DNA of 64,000 bases, from positions 59,729,718 through 59,793,717 of the forward strand of contig JALGPY010000004.1 of NCBI GenBank assembly GCA_023055425.1, in the 5' to 3' direction. Source of the DNA: Linanthus parryae. Its lineage: Eukaryota > Streptophyta > Magnoliopsida > Ericales > Polemoniaceae. Both the position numbers and the translations under genes were made by a program. Each line of letters starts with the position of its first letter. The first letter of the stretch is position 1. The notes under the pieces were generated by a model, which was not told the origin of the DNA, did not search any database, and worked only from the letters and a program-made list of their open reading frames with translations. Shown piece by piece: positions 12,401 through 21,737 of the stretch.

Positions 12401-15400
12401 GAAAGAAAGGGTAAATTTCTGAAACTATTGAAATTTTTTTTCACGATGTTGAAGCAGTAGTTTTCATTGTTCTTCTCGTTTGTAGGCTGAAACTCAAACA
12501 ATCAGAGCTAGTGAGCAGCTAAGCCGGAAGAAAGAGAAGGTAAAAAGTAAGTATACACCAACAGTACGCAGGGAGCGAAAGCTTTCGCCTGGTTTCTTGG
12601 AGGACGACCCGCTGGATGAGGTATGTGGCCAGTTTGATCTCCATTGATACATTACGGTGCTGATTATTTATGAGAGACTTAATAGGTGGAATGCTTTACT
12701 CAAGTAGCACGTAGACGGGATTTTTTCCTCATGCACATTTCTTTCAGGATGATGAAGCTGATTATTATGATCGCCGACGATCAGCTGGTCGGAGTCGCTT
12801 TGATGAAGAGGAGTCTCGTGGTGAGAAACGAATTATGAACGCCAAGAGGGTATGCGCTACAAGTCACTGCTGCACAACTTGTTCTTTCGGTTGACAAACT
12901 TTTTCTGTGACTTTTATTAATGATAATATCCGTAATTTTCAACCTAGGGACAGAAAGACGTTTCTCGTCGACCCTCTCAGTTAAAGTCATCCCAGCGTCC
13001 AGTAGACTTTTCTGAAAGTGAGGAAGAGGAGGCTGAATATGAAACTGAGGAGGAAGAGGAAAGGTCTCCCCGACGTAGACGGGCTGAAGGGCCAGAGGAC
13101 GATGAAGAAGGGGAAGAAGAACATCAATATGATGAAGAAGAGGAAGAAGCAAATGAAGCATCTGAAGAGGAGCCTGAGGTATGCAGTTACCTTTTCCATA
13201 TGGTTTACCCAAGTTGCTTAATCTGTGTTAATTAAGGTTCATAATGTAGTACAAAGTATCCCCATGTTATTTGACACGGTATCCAATTTCTTAGAGCCTT
13301 GTTTGGTAGGGGATATGAGAGGGAGTGATAAGCTTTGATATCTACTCCCTTTTACATCCGGTGTTTGGGTGAGGGGATTTGAGAGGGGATATCAAATCCC
13401 ACGGAATCCTTACATCCCGTTTTTGTCTCTTGATACATATCGCACTCCCCCAAGGTATAAGGTGAGATATGATTTGGGCATGTTTTGATGGACAAAAATG
13501 CCGTCATAGAATTTCAATATTACATGGTATAAAAGCTAATACCCACACAACTAGGGTTTATAATGGCTAATACCCATTAGGCATAATTGGGTTTGTAATT
13601 GAACTAATTTATCCTAATATAAGTAATTACTATTCTCTTATTCAAAGTAATTTTAGTAAAATAATAAACAAGTTACTATTTTTTTTATTTAAACATTCAT
13701 TTAAAATAGGGAATTGATTCTTACACCGGTCATTATTGATGGTTACACCGGATTGTAGTTGGCACGACTTTTTTACCCTCACTTACCAATTAATTATACT
13801 TACTCTGTTTCATTTGTAATAATCTATTTAGGTAATTTTATATTTTTAACATTTTCTCACGAGTATTGCATTAGCTTTCACGTTCCTTTTCATAAATTAG
13901 GAATGGTATGTTATGTTCCCAACTAATTATGAATGTTGGACTTTTTGAACAATTATAATTGCATGTGAATAAGAGGAAATCTAAAATTTCTAATCTAGAC
14001 TTGTCTGATCTCCTTCTCGTTCATCTCTTCAAACTTTTCCTTCATTTTCTCGTCAAGTTGGTGCTTGAAGTGGATTTTCAAATTTCCGAAATTTTTCTTC
14101 ATTTGCTTGTCCAGTTGATATATATATATTTTTTTTGTATATTTTTAAACTTCCTCAGCATGCCGACTCAAAGGAAGGGAATTTTTTATTTATTCTTTTT
14201 CAAAAAACGGCTTGTATAATTAATCCTAGCAGGAGCTCGAATAGTCCAAATATATTAGTTCTTACCACCACCGGCCCTGACCACCCATCCTAAAATGATT
14301 TCCACCCTTCTTGGTTTAAGTTTTCTGATAAAAGACATACACAACGTTACTTGCTATTTTGGTATTGTGTTGATACATTCATTAATGCTGATTATAGCTA
14401 CCTAAAAGGTAATTCAAAATCAATTTGGAAGACCATTATCATTCCTAATTTATGAAATAGAATGCCAAAGTTAGTGCAAAAGAGGTAGGAAGATAATACA
14501 AAATTACCTTAAATAAAATATTACAAATTTAAATGAAAAAATATCATCAATTGACGAGTGAGGGTAAAAGAGTCGAGCTAAGTTAAATCCGGTGTAACCA
14601 TCAATAATGGCTGGTGTAAGAATCGATTCCCTTTAAAATAATGCACTAATCACTATTTTGGATTCGACTAATGTTAGTAAAATAACAGTATGCTAATGTT
14701 TCAAAAGTAGTTTAAGCATGCAATTTGTTAATAAATTTGACGATGGTTACGTGACCAAACCCACCACATTGCAGGGTATTGTGGGCATTTTCACACCATT
14801 TCTTCATCATGTCCTGTCTCATATCCTGCATCACCCAAATATAGGAAAATAAAATTTTACATCCTTCCTTACCCCACTGTAATCATATCCTAGTATACAT
14901 CATATCTCGCTGTTTTATATCCCCCACCCAAACGAGGCCTAGATCTATCTACTCAAGTCACAACGTGCTTCATGTTACAGTCTTGCATTCCTAATCCTAT
15001 AGTTGATTAACCAAGTAAGGACAATCAAGAGAAACTAATATGTCTTCAATTTTATTGAAGCCGTATGGGGTAACTAAGTTTGTCATGAAATGCTTCAGAA
15101 TCATGCTTCCCAAAAGTTCACGTCTTTTAAGGACAGGAGTTCAATTGGGATTTATCAAGTTCCACGTGTCGGTTAAATGAATGTCTATATTACGTCTGTG
15201 TAAGCTCATGCTTATGGACGAAAACAAAATTCTACCCAATAAGACCGATCAAAAGAGCTCATCTTTTTCTTTATTACTTCTTAGGCCGTTTAAATGAGTG
15301 AGAAAGGTTGAAACAGTGATAAGTATTTCTGGTATGTAGTCTGTCCACCTTTTCTACCTGAAACGTCCACATAGCTAACCATTTTCAAAAGTGTATTTTG

Positions 15401-17972
15401 TGGATATGTGCAGAGAAACTAGCATATCTTTTCTACCTGAGCCACCTTTTCTACCCGAGGCTCAATATTTAGCATTTTGTGGATATGTGCAGAAACTAGC
15501 TCCAGGCAATCGATCGTGTCCCTGTTTCTCCCAAGGAACACATCCAGGAACGAGAATTCTTATTTTTTCTTTCGAGGGTATACTCAAAGAGGAGAAACCT
15601 AGTTTGAGTTTTAGTGCACTCCCAATTCCAAGAAAACACCTCAGTCGACTCTTGAATGTACATAAGCTGTGGACGGAACCCAAAGATGCTGTTAGCTAGT
15701 AGAGGTCTACGTGTCTCCACATGTTCGGGTGCGCACTGAGTAAATCCCCGCTTTGTCGTAATAGTCTGCAATTTACACTAGAGAGGTAAACAAGCATGAG
15801 AAAACCCGGGCTGACAGTAGAGCTGTCAAACGGGTAGGTTGGACCTAAGTTACCTGGAACGCGGATCGTTCCGATTCGTGGAACGGGATCGCGAAACGCC
15901 ATACCCTATGGAATTCGGTATGCCAGGGGTAGGCTTCTTTGGATACCTTTATAGCTGTTTTACCATTTATCGCAAATCATAAAAGTTTAAAACTGCTCAA
16001 TATATGAAATACTTAAAAGTCAATCCTCAAAAAATGGATGTAACTTAGCAAAATTCCCCCTTTTACATAGATGCTTCAGGTGAAAATAGTGAAAAAATAG
16101 GGATCGCCAAATTAAGCGATCTGGATCGCTGGTGTTCCACGTTTCGGAACGGGTGATCCAATTCGCAATTCGTGGGGGTACGAGTGAATTGTGGTAACAC
16201 TGGGTTGGACCCCTTTATAAACGGGTTCAAGTATAAATATGGATTGAACCCGCCCAACCCATTTAACCTCATGCCTTTAAATGAGCATGTTACGACGGGT
16301 TAGTGTAAACCCAAACCCGCCCGTCTTGCCCGTTTATTATTGGAACTTACTGGCAAAGCCACCATACACCAGAGCACTACTTTATCTTTGCCGGCCTTAC
16401 CACTACCACCACCACCACCATAGCACCACCACCACCACAACCAAGACAACATCACCACCATCAGAGAACCCCACCAAAAGCAAATCCACCAACAGAGAAA
16501 TCATTAACGTAAACATTAAGCCCCAAAATAGGAACCCCCCGAATCAAAACCCAGAAATTGAAGACTAGGTTTTGATTCAATCAAACGAGGGAGGGACGGA
16601 GAGAGCAGAGACAATTGTGTGAACAAGCCATCGTCTGACTCGATATTGTGTCAACGTAGAACCTTCGTCTCCAAATCCAGGTCTATATGATGGCGGCTGA
16701 AGGAACGTCATATTGCATTTCATGTTCGGCGGATGTTGGCAGTGCCGCTGTTGACGTATCATGCGTCGCGAATGGTCAGGAGGTTCTCCGTTGCTCTGTT
16801 CTTTGTTGGAGCAGAGCCAATGTTTTGCTTGTACTTTCCTTTTTCTTTTTGCTTTTTTCATTTCCATTATGGTATACAATATTTAAGATAATAACTATAA
16901 CATTTTTCTTAGTGAAGATTCCTTACGGTATTATAGACATCAGTACTACTTCATAAATTATGAAAACCTCGAGAGTTTTTCAGAAAGGGAAAGAATTAAA
17001 CCGAAGCACTTAAATGAAAATAAAAGTTCGGGTTAAACAGGGTCCAACAGCCCGCCCGTGCTCACCCATTTAAGAGCGGGTAAAAATGGGTTGACCAATC
17101 TTCACTCGTTTGTTTAAACGGGCAGGTTTCACCCGTTTAAAAGTTGCGTGCACGTGCAGGCAAATGGGCTGGGCTGCTTAGACAGCTCTAGCTATCATGC
17201 TCACAGTTGAAAAGGCCAAGTACCGAAAGACTTGGGGCATGCATGCCCGGCCAATTCAACAGCACCCCGTGGGGTTCTCAATAGATCTCCTTCATTGAAT
17301 TACTGGATTCAGTACATTTTCAAAGAAAGAAATAAGTTGAAGGAAAGATCTGCGGGGAGCTTGTTTAAAGAAAGATAACCGGACTGCACATTGATTGATT
17401 AACTTATACTTAATTTAGCACAACAGGGTATTTAATATTTCTGCAACAGTCTATTAGCCGTATGTGGTCCTAAGTTTTAAAAACCGGTCAGGTCATCGAT
17501 CCGGTGAGGCACTAATTTATGGTCCTACCTGTTCGACCGATGGTTCAACTGGTTGAACCACATTTTTTTTATTAATATAGAATTACACTTTTATATAAAT
17601 ATAATAAAAATACAATCTATATATAACATAACTTGAATGTGACCAACATTAATAAATATTAATAAAACACACAACAATAAAAAAATCTAATCTTATAAAC
17701 AGAACATATAGCAATACTATATATTTATTTTAAATGCATATCATATATATGAAAAATCACGAAAAATGTTCGTATAAAATCAAGAGTCGTCTTCTCAAAA
17801 AAAGGAATAATATTCTATCTTCCACCCTCTAAATGATTGAGGTTGATTTTCCCAAAAGTAATTTAGTGAGATTGATTTGAAAATTCAAAAAATTGCCTAA
17901 ATAGTAGCAATAATTAATATAGAAATTTAAGGAAAATATGTCTATAATCCTTGTTGGTTGGATAAGCAGCCA

Positions 17973-18042
<70 letters not shown>

Positions 18043-19262
18043 CTTTATTGCCGTGCCTCTCCCTCGTCTCCCCCCCTCCCCCCAATACTTCGTCTCTCTC
18101 TGCAACTCTTCAATATTTCTGTGTAATCGAAGCGGTCGGACTCGGTTCACACAAAGCCGGCCGGTTCTGACCGGTTTCATTACATGGGCGGTTGAAAAGC
18201 TTAACTGGACCGGCTAGTATCAATTTGACTGGTTAAATCCGTCAAACCGCCGGTCGGATCCAGTTTTGAAAACCATGGTGCGGTCACAAGGTGCTAGGGG
18301 CCACTTTAGCAGCAGAATGAGCTCTTCGCGGTGCATGGCAACCACAGATTCTCGTCTAGCTATTTCTGTACATTCTTATGGTGCAGGGTGCCCTAACTCT
18401 TTCCTCTATCGCTCCCGTGATCTCGGGCAAGTTTGGGGTACTACCATTATTCCAATCCGTCTTGCCTGTATCCATACCCCATGGTTTTAAGTGACGGTAT
18501 CGGCCGACGTATCGGTTCCAGTCGCGGTTAACGGAATTGGTTCGTATCGGAGAAACTGTAACGGGAATCGGGAACCAACGCGTGAATGTTAAATAATCGT
18601 TATAAGATGCAAAAAGTATTTTTAAGAGAATGTTTTGTATATCTAATATATTTGTAGTCATGTACTAGTCCTTTAGGCCATGCCTAACTAGTTTTTAGAC
18701 AATTAGACATTGTACACTTCATTATATAACAAATTAATATAATGAGGATACAGCGTATTGGGTGTATCGCCAGGATATCGGTGTGTATCGGCCGTTACAT
18801 GAGGATATCGGTGCGTATTGGCCGTGTCACTTGTGAATATAATTCACGTGAATCGGGTGTATCGGACTCGGCCACTACCTTTTCAGTTAAATATCGGCCA
18901 TAATGTAACGGTAACGGCCTTTATTTGAAACCCTGCCATACCCCCTAAAAGTCAAAGGAACTTGGGAAACAAGACGCACCATCAGGGGTAAACAGAAAAG
19001 AAAATCTGAAATTACATTGTGGTTTTAGAGGTACAATATAATATAAAATGGTAGTTAGCACTGTGCCAATGGAATCACTGCCATGTCCCCTATTTTTTCT
19101 GTTTTTCACTTGGATTTTTTTGTGCAGGAGCCGAGGCAGAGAGGTAGAGACTCTAGCCATAGCTCCAAACGCAAGGAGATAGAATCGGATGAAGACTCTC
19201 CTCCGAGGAAGGCAGTGCCACATCGTCGCAAGGCTGTTGTTTTTGACAGTGATGAGGAGTAA
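1574..19262 (+). CDS. VIP4: LEO1/VIP4 homologue, PAF1-complex subunit (11 exons, 627 aa)
   Basis: This encodes the plant homologue of Leo1 (Arabidopsis VIP4, about 625 aa). It is a nuclear subunit of the RNA polymerase II-associated PAF1 complex, which promotes elongation-coupled histone modification and FLC-dependent flowering control. Exons with GT-AG borders: 1574-1696, 2746-3089, 3802-3940, 4028-4213, 5208-5384, 10627-10758, 12231-12410, 12486-12620, 12748-12849, 12948-13178, 19128-19262. The frame stays open across all junctions, giving 627 aa. The N-terminus (MVGEQKRHQMMQNLFGDQ) and about 200 further residues are acidic, with EGEGEVEV-type repeats. The Leo1 domain spans roughly residues 240-427, including NMIKVSNIMGIDPNPF and VRWSDGSLQLLIGNEVLDI. 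The C-terminal third is charged and ends AVVFDSDEE. Introns 5 (5.2 kb) and 10 (5.9 kb) are swollen by transposons, but the coding sequence is intact. The ATG at 1574 matches the family N-terminus. Confidence 0.93.
2500..2519. repeat. Uninterrupted poly-G run (20)
   Basis: Twenty consecutive G on the plus strand lie within LEO1 intron 1, preceded by G-rich sequence (GGTGGTGGGG). Similar runs of 18-21 G occur at 47153-47170 and 62201-62221. They are unstable homopolymers that can form G-quadruplexes; exact length is sequencing-sensitive. Confidence 0.8.
3401..3439. repeat. Poly-T run in LEO1 intron 2
   Basis: About 39 consecutive T. It could be the antisense poly-A tail of an old retroposed sequence or simple slippage. 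No flanking duplication was recognised. Confidence 0.7.
4350..4822. mobile_element. hAT-type MITE with 8-bp target-site duplication
   Basis: The element proper is 4358-4814 (457 bp) in LEO1 intron 4. Both ends are flanked by the 8-bp direct repeat GCTTGAGG (4350-4357 and 4815-4822). The left terminus CTATGTAGCACGAGTGC and the reverse complement of the right terminus, CTATGTTGCACGGGTGC, match at 15 of 17 positions. Subterminal regions are rich in GGGTGCGG/AGCACCC repeats. An 8-bp duplication with short terminal inverted repeats is typical of the hAT superfamily. There is no transposase, so it is non-autonomous. Confidence 0.75.
5602..5728 (-). repeat. copia 3' LTR (127 bp)
   Basis: Element orientation is minus. 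It starts TGTCAAGGTTCTATTTG beside the polypurine tract and ends near AATGTTA. It matches 8761-8892 over nearly its whole length with a few substitutions and small indels. The unusually short LTR is comparable to small plant copia families. Confidence 0.85.
6116..6780 (-). pseudogene. copia reverse transcriptase C-terminus and RNase H relic
   Basis: The open part (6116-6508) contains typical copia residues: YWRLVGKLNYLTITCPDISF, HWEALLRILRFLKGSPGKGL and GYTDADWAGSPFDRRRTTGY. The first two are the end of the RT domain and the last is the RNase H start with its TDADWAG motif. Upstream on the minus strand, out-of-frame sequence still reads like the RT segment KDLG..YFLG (near 6570-6640). It is interrupted by stops and is not functional. 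Confidence 0.85.
7566..7754 (-). pseudogene. copia GAG-pre-integrase relic
   Basis: The minus-strand frame includes HLECESCQFGKHHHAVC, which matches the zinc-binding GAG-pre-integrase motif (C-x2-C-x-FGK-H) that precedes the copia integrase core. The frame ends at stops on both sides, and the integrase core downstream (7100-7560) is unreadable. Confidence 0.7.
8749..8760 (-). other. copia primer-binding site (iMet tRNA type)
   Basis: The minus strand reads TGGTATCAGAGC. This complements the 3' end of initiator methionine tRNA and directly follows the 5' LTR terminus ...ATGACA. It fixes the element's orientation and LTR border. Confidence 0.9.
8761..8892 (-). repeat. copia 5' LTR (132 bp)
   Basis: Partner of the LTR at 5602-5728. 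In element orientation it begins TGTATCAAGGTTC and ends CCTAATGACA, the canonical TG...CA form. It differs from the partner by several point changes and small indels, consistent with an old insertion. Confidence 0.88.
8893..10626. other. Remainder of LEO1 intron 5
   Basis: AT-rich sequence with no recognised gene or element. It ends at the acceptor TTTGTAG before exon 6. It could contain old decayed repeats; none has clear ends. Confidence 0.5.
10759..12230. other. LEO1 intron 6, nothing recognised
   Basis: The 1.47-kb intron has standard borders (AAG|GTGAGA and AATGCAG|GGA). I see no coding relic or element with defined ends. Confidence 0.5.
13294..14941. mobile_element. PIF/Harbinger (Tourist)-like element, interrupted by a MULE MITE
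   Basis: The left end GAGCCTTGTTTGGTAGGGG (from 13294) is mirrored by the reverse complement of the right end, GGCCTCGTTTGGGTGGGGG (to about 14941). GGCCTNGTTTGG termini are typical of PIF/Harbinger-derived MITEs, and TTA precedes the left end as the family's target would. The right TTA copy is not clean. Removing the nested element at 13709-14631 and one target copy leaves about 0.7 kb with no transposase. It lies in LEO1 intron 10. Confidence 0.5.
13700..14640. mobile_element. MULE-type MITE with ~85-bp inverted repeats and 9-bp target duplication
   Basis: The element is 13709-14631 (923 bp). Both sides carry the perfect 9-bp direct repeat TTTAAAATA (13700-13708 and 14632-14640). Terminal inverted repeats of about 85 bp run from GGGAATTGATTCTTACACC inward, with GGGAATCGATTCTTACACC as the reverse complement of the right end; similarity continues past a shared ATTATTGATGGTTACACCGG. 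Long inverted repeats with 9-bp duplication are the hallmark of Mutator-like elements. It has no transposase and is nested in the Harbinger-like element. Confidence 0.8.
15818..17190. mobile_element. hAT-like element with TAGAGCTGTC termini
   Basis: The left end TAGAGCTGTC (15818-15827) and right end GACAGCTCTA (17181-17190) are perfect 10-bp inverted repeats. Subterminal sequence is rich in CGGGT/ACCCG and GGGTT motifs, as common in plant hAT MITEs. The flanking 8-mers GCTGACAG and GCTATCAT match at only 5 of 8 positions, so the target duplication is decayed or absent. No transposase was seen. It lies in LEO1 intron 10. Confidence 0.45.
17474..18276. mobile_element. Possible MITE rich in CCGGT motifs, containing a CT microsatellite
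   Basis: The left part begins near AGTTTTAAAAACCGGTCAGG. The right part ends CAGTTTTGAAAACC, giving loosely inverted ends, with many CCGGT, GGTTGAACC and GACCGG words inside. This resembles a widespread plant inverted-repeat element. Its interior is AT-rich and holds the CT repeat at 17980-18039. Ends and target duplication are not secure. Confidence 0.3.
17980..18039. repeat. (CT)n microsatellite
   Basis: About 30 CT units lie on the plus strand of LEO1 intron 10. Open frames through it (Ser-Leu or Glu-Arg repeats) are artefacts. Confidence 0.9.
18483..18934. mobile_element. Possible MITE rich in ATCGG/CCGAT words
   Basis: The left edge GGTTTTAAGTGACGGTATCGG and the right edge AACGGCCTTTATTTGAAACC are loosely inverted. 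The interior repeats TATCGG(T/C) and GTATTGGCCG words. It is similar in style to the preceding element and to other plant inverted-repeat elements. Boundaries are uncertain. Confidence 0.3.
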
Positions 19263-19642
19263 ATGTGCTCCTAATGGTTGGTGATAAAGACAATAGTGGT
19301 ACAATATCAAGTAGTCCTGAGCAAAGCAGAAGTTACACCTGTATACCAAGTCATTGTGATCTTTGAGGAAGTGTCAAATGATAGTGGCGATAAATTGTTG
19401 TTCTCCCTAATCTACTTGGATTTTCCTGACAATGCATTCACCTCTGTTCCAGTTTGACAGTCGTTTTCAAATTCCGTCTTTCTTGACATTATTTGATTGT
19501 GAGCTTTCTTTGCTGCTTGCTGTGTCAGCTAGAGAACTCAATGGAGTTTGCCTTGAAATGTGTAATCGAAAACTTTGCTGCCGTTCTATTTGCGTGAAAA
19601 TTTAGTTTGCAGGGGTATAGTTTTGGCAAAATTAAAAAGCCG

Positions 19643-19760
19643 ACACTGGAAGTTATAACTGGAGATGCTTATGTTATATACACGTGAAAGAGTTGTGCAA
19701 CACTGGAAGTTACAATTGGAGATGCTTATATTCTTTTATACACGAGAAAGAATTATGTAG
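19643..19760. repeat. 57-bp imperfect tandem duplication
   Basis: The block ACACTGGAAGTTATAACTGG at 19643 recurs as ACACTGGAAGTTACAATTGG at 19700, with continuing similarity through the ACACGTGAAAGAGTT / ACACGAGAAAGAATT phrases. It lies downstream of LEO1. Function unknown. Confidence 0.7.
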
Positions 19761-19903
19761 CTAAGAGCATCTACCATGGGGATGCTAAAACCACTAGTAC
19801 ACATTCGGCTTAAAAGCAGTTGGAATTGTTTGCATTTGACTCGTATGTGTAACAGTTATATTAGTCACATACAAAGGGGATAACTTGACTCATTGCGACC
19901 ATT

Positions 19904-20030
19904 CCTTTTCTCTATATCCATGTATCCATTGTTCTCAAATTTCAGTCCTTTTCTCTATATCCGTGTATCCATTGTTCTCAAATTTCAGTCCTTTTCTCTA
20001 TATCCGTGTATCCATTGTTCTCAAAATTTC
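19904..20030. repeat. 43-bp tandem repeat, three copies
   Basis: Units start at 19904, 19947 and 19990, each beginning CCTTTTCTCTATATCC and continuing GTATCCATTGTTCTCAAA. The three are nearly identical, indicating recent slippage or unequal exchange. This is a short minisatellite. Confidence 0.9.
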
Positions 20031-21737
20031 ATTGCTTAGATCTGACTGTATTCCGATGGCCATTAAGTTGACCATACAAAGATGAACAGTAAAAGAGTAC
20101 TTTGGCCATTACGTTGACCAACAATACAAAGATGAACAGTAATTGTACTTTATCGTTTAGTATACAGATACATGAAATTGCATAAAATTATACAGACTCT
20201 TCCTCAAATAAAAGGAAACTAAGTATTGTATTCCTAAATAGAAAATAGCCCTCATATTCAAAGCACATCGCTAAACAAGCAATACTTAACATGTTGTATC
20301 ACGGGTTTGTTGATTGGAAATATGATAGTGTGTTCTTGTGGCAAACCTAATACAATATCAATGATCCACGTGTGGAAATACAGAGTGATAAGTGATGGTG
20401 GAGAATGGTAATAAGCAATGTATGTCACATAGGAGAGAGACAACTTGTTGGGTGTAGGATCGTAATGAATCCTAAGAAGACCTCTATGAAGAGGATGACT
20501 TCCCTATATATACAGAACCAGTAGTAACGGTCATGTGGGGTTGGTGGAGGGGGGGGGGTATGACGTTAATCGCGCCATCATTAAGTGATCAAAGTGGAGA
20601 TCTCAGGAGATCGTTCCCACTAATATCGGAACTGCATATACAAGGGTTGAACAAGTCTTCTCTACGACATACAACGATCACATGTGGGACAACAATCACC
20701 TGCGACGAGCCTTATTGTTGCCTCTAAACCACTTGATCCTCTGTTCCTTTGTGCTTCAACCTGCGAAGGGTCCCTGTCTCGAGGTCCCCATGTGCTGACA
20801 TGGCAGGATCCAGTGCGCATGGCGCACAACCGTGTGCTGCTGATTGATCCATGTGGCTGCAGACTTGGAGTGTTTTGGACTATCTACATTAGCCCTCTTG
20901 CACATCAACTGAGCTTGCGAAGCCTTATGTGTACTTGAAGCCCCCTAGTTATGTTGAGTCAGCAGATGGTTCACACTTCTAGTAGCTCATGATGGCCTAG
21001 CAGTTATGCATAGTATTGGGAAGACCCATTAGTGTATGCAACCCTTGATTGTCTGATTTGAATTTTGAGAAGCAACATTGATTGGCACAGTCTATTGATG
21101 TGAGTGGAGGCGCGTACGCCAGCGCCACATTTTGGCAGTTCAATTGATGAGGGTTTCGCCAGACACCGAACTGTTGGATTTCTTACGAGTATATAAGAAA
21201 GGGTTCTAAAGAGCATAAGCAAGGGTTTGAGATTCACAGGCAAACACCGAACGGTTGGATTTCTCTCAACTATGAAAGAAAGGGCTTTAAACTCAGAGCA
21301 AGAGAGATATTTTACTCTAAAGCAAGAAAGCAACATATTTTATAAGACTTTGAAGTTTTATTTCGACTAAAATCGAATCAACATATTGAAACTCGCTATA
21401 ATCTTTCGAATCAGGTATCCAACTAAGAGTAAAGTGCTTTACAAACTGAAATTGCTTTCGGACATGTGAGGTTTTTAAACTGTGGATATTTCTTTTGTTG
21501 TGGGGACAACAAATCTGTAATAAAAAATAAGAATGGTGAAACCTAGAAAGATGAATTGTGGTCGAAAGACTTATGGAGGAATGCTCCTTGATTTAACGGG
21601 TGCGATTATTATCACCCTATGATTAGGGTCGGAAAAACACACAGTATGGCAGGAGAAGCCAAGCTCCTAGGTGAAATTCGTGGTAGGGATAACTAGGATA
21701 CTATGGAACCCAAATAAATACACTGTTTGGCCGTGAA

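Larger units (their letters stand above)
19263..21737. other. Intergenic sequence downstream of LEO1
   Basis: The first few hundred bases after the LEO1 stop are probably its 3' UTR. Beyond lie two short tandem repeats (listed separately) and a G-run near 20550. A roughly 77-bp imperfect duplication with CACCGAACNGTTGGATTTCT starts near 21165 and 21246. From about 21640 faint coding similarity appears to lead into the PMD pseudogene. No intact gene was seen. Confidence 0.45.

Noticed and set aside
12781..13221. Minus-strand and alternate-frame proteins over 12.8-13.2 kb
   Set aside because: They are shadows of LEO1 exons 9 and 10, whose acidic coding sequence yields Leu/Pro- or Phe-rich frames on the other strand.
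17914..18180. Ser-Leu or Arg-Glu repeat proteins
   Set aside because: They are frames through the (CT)n microsatellite.
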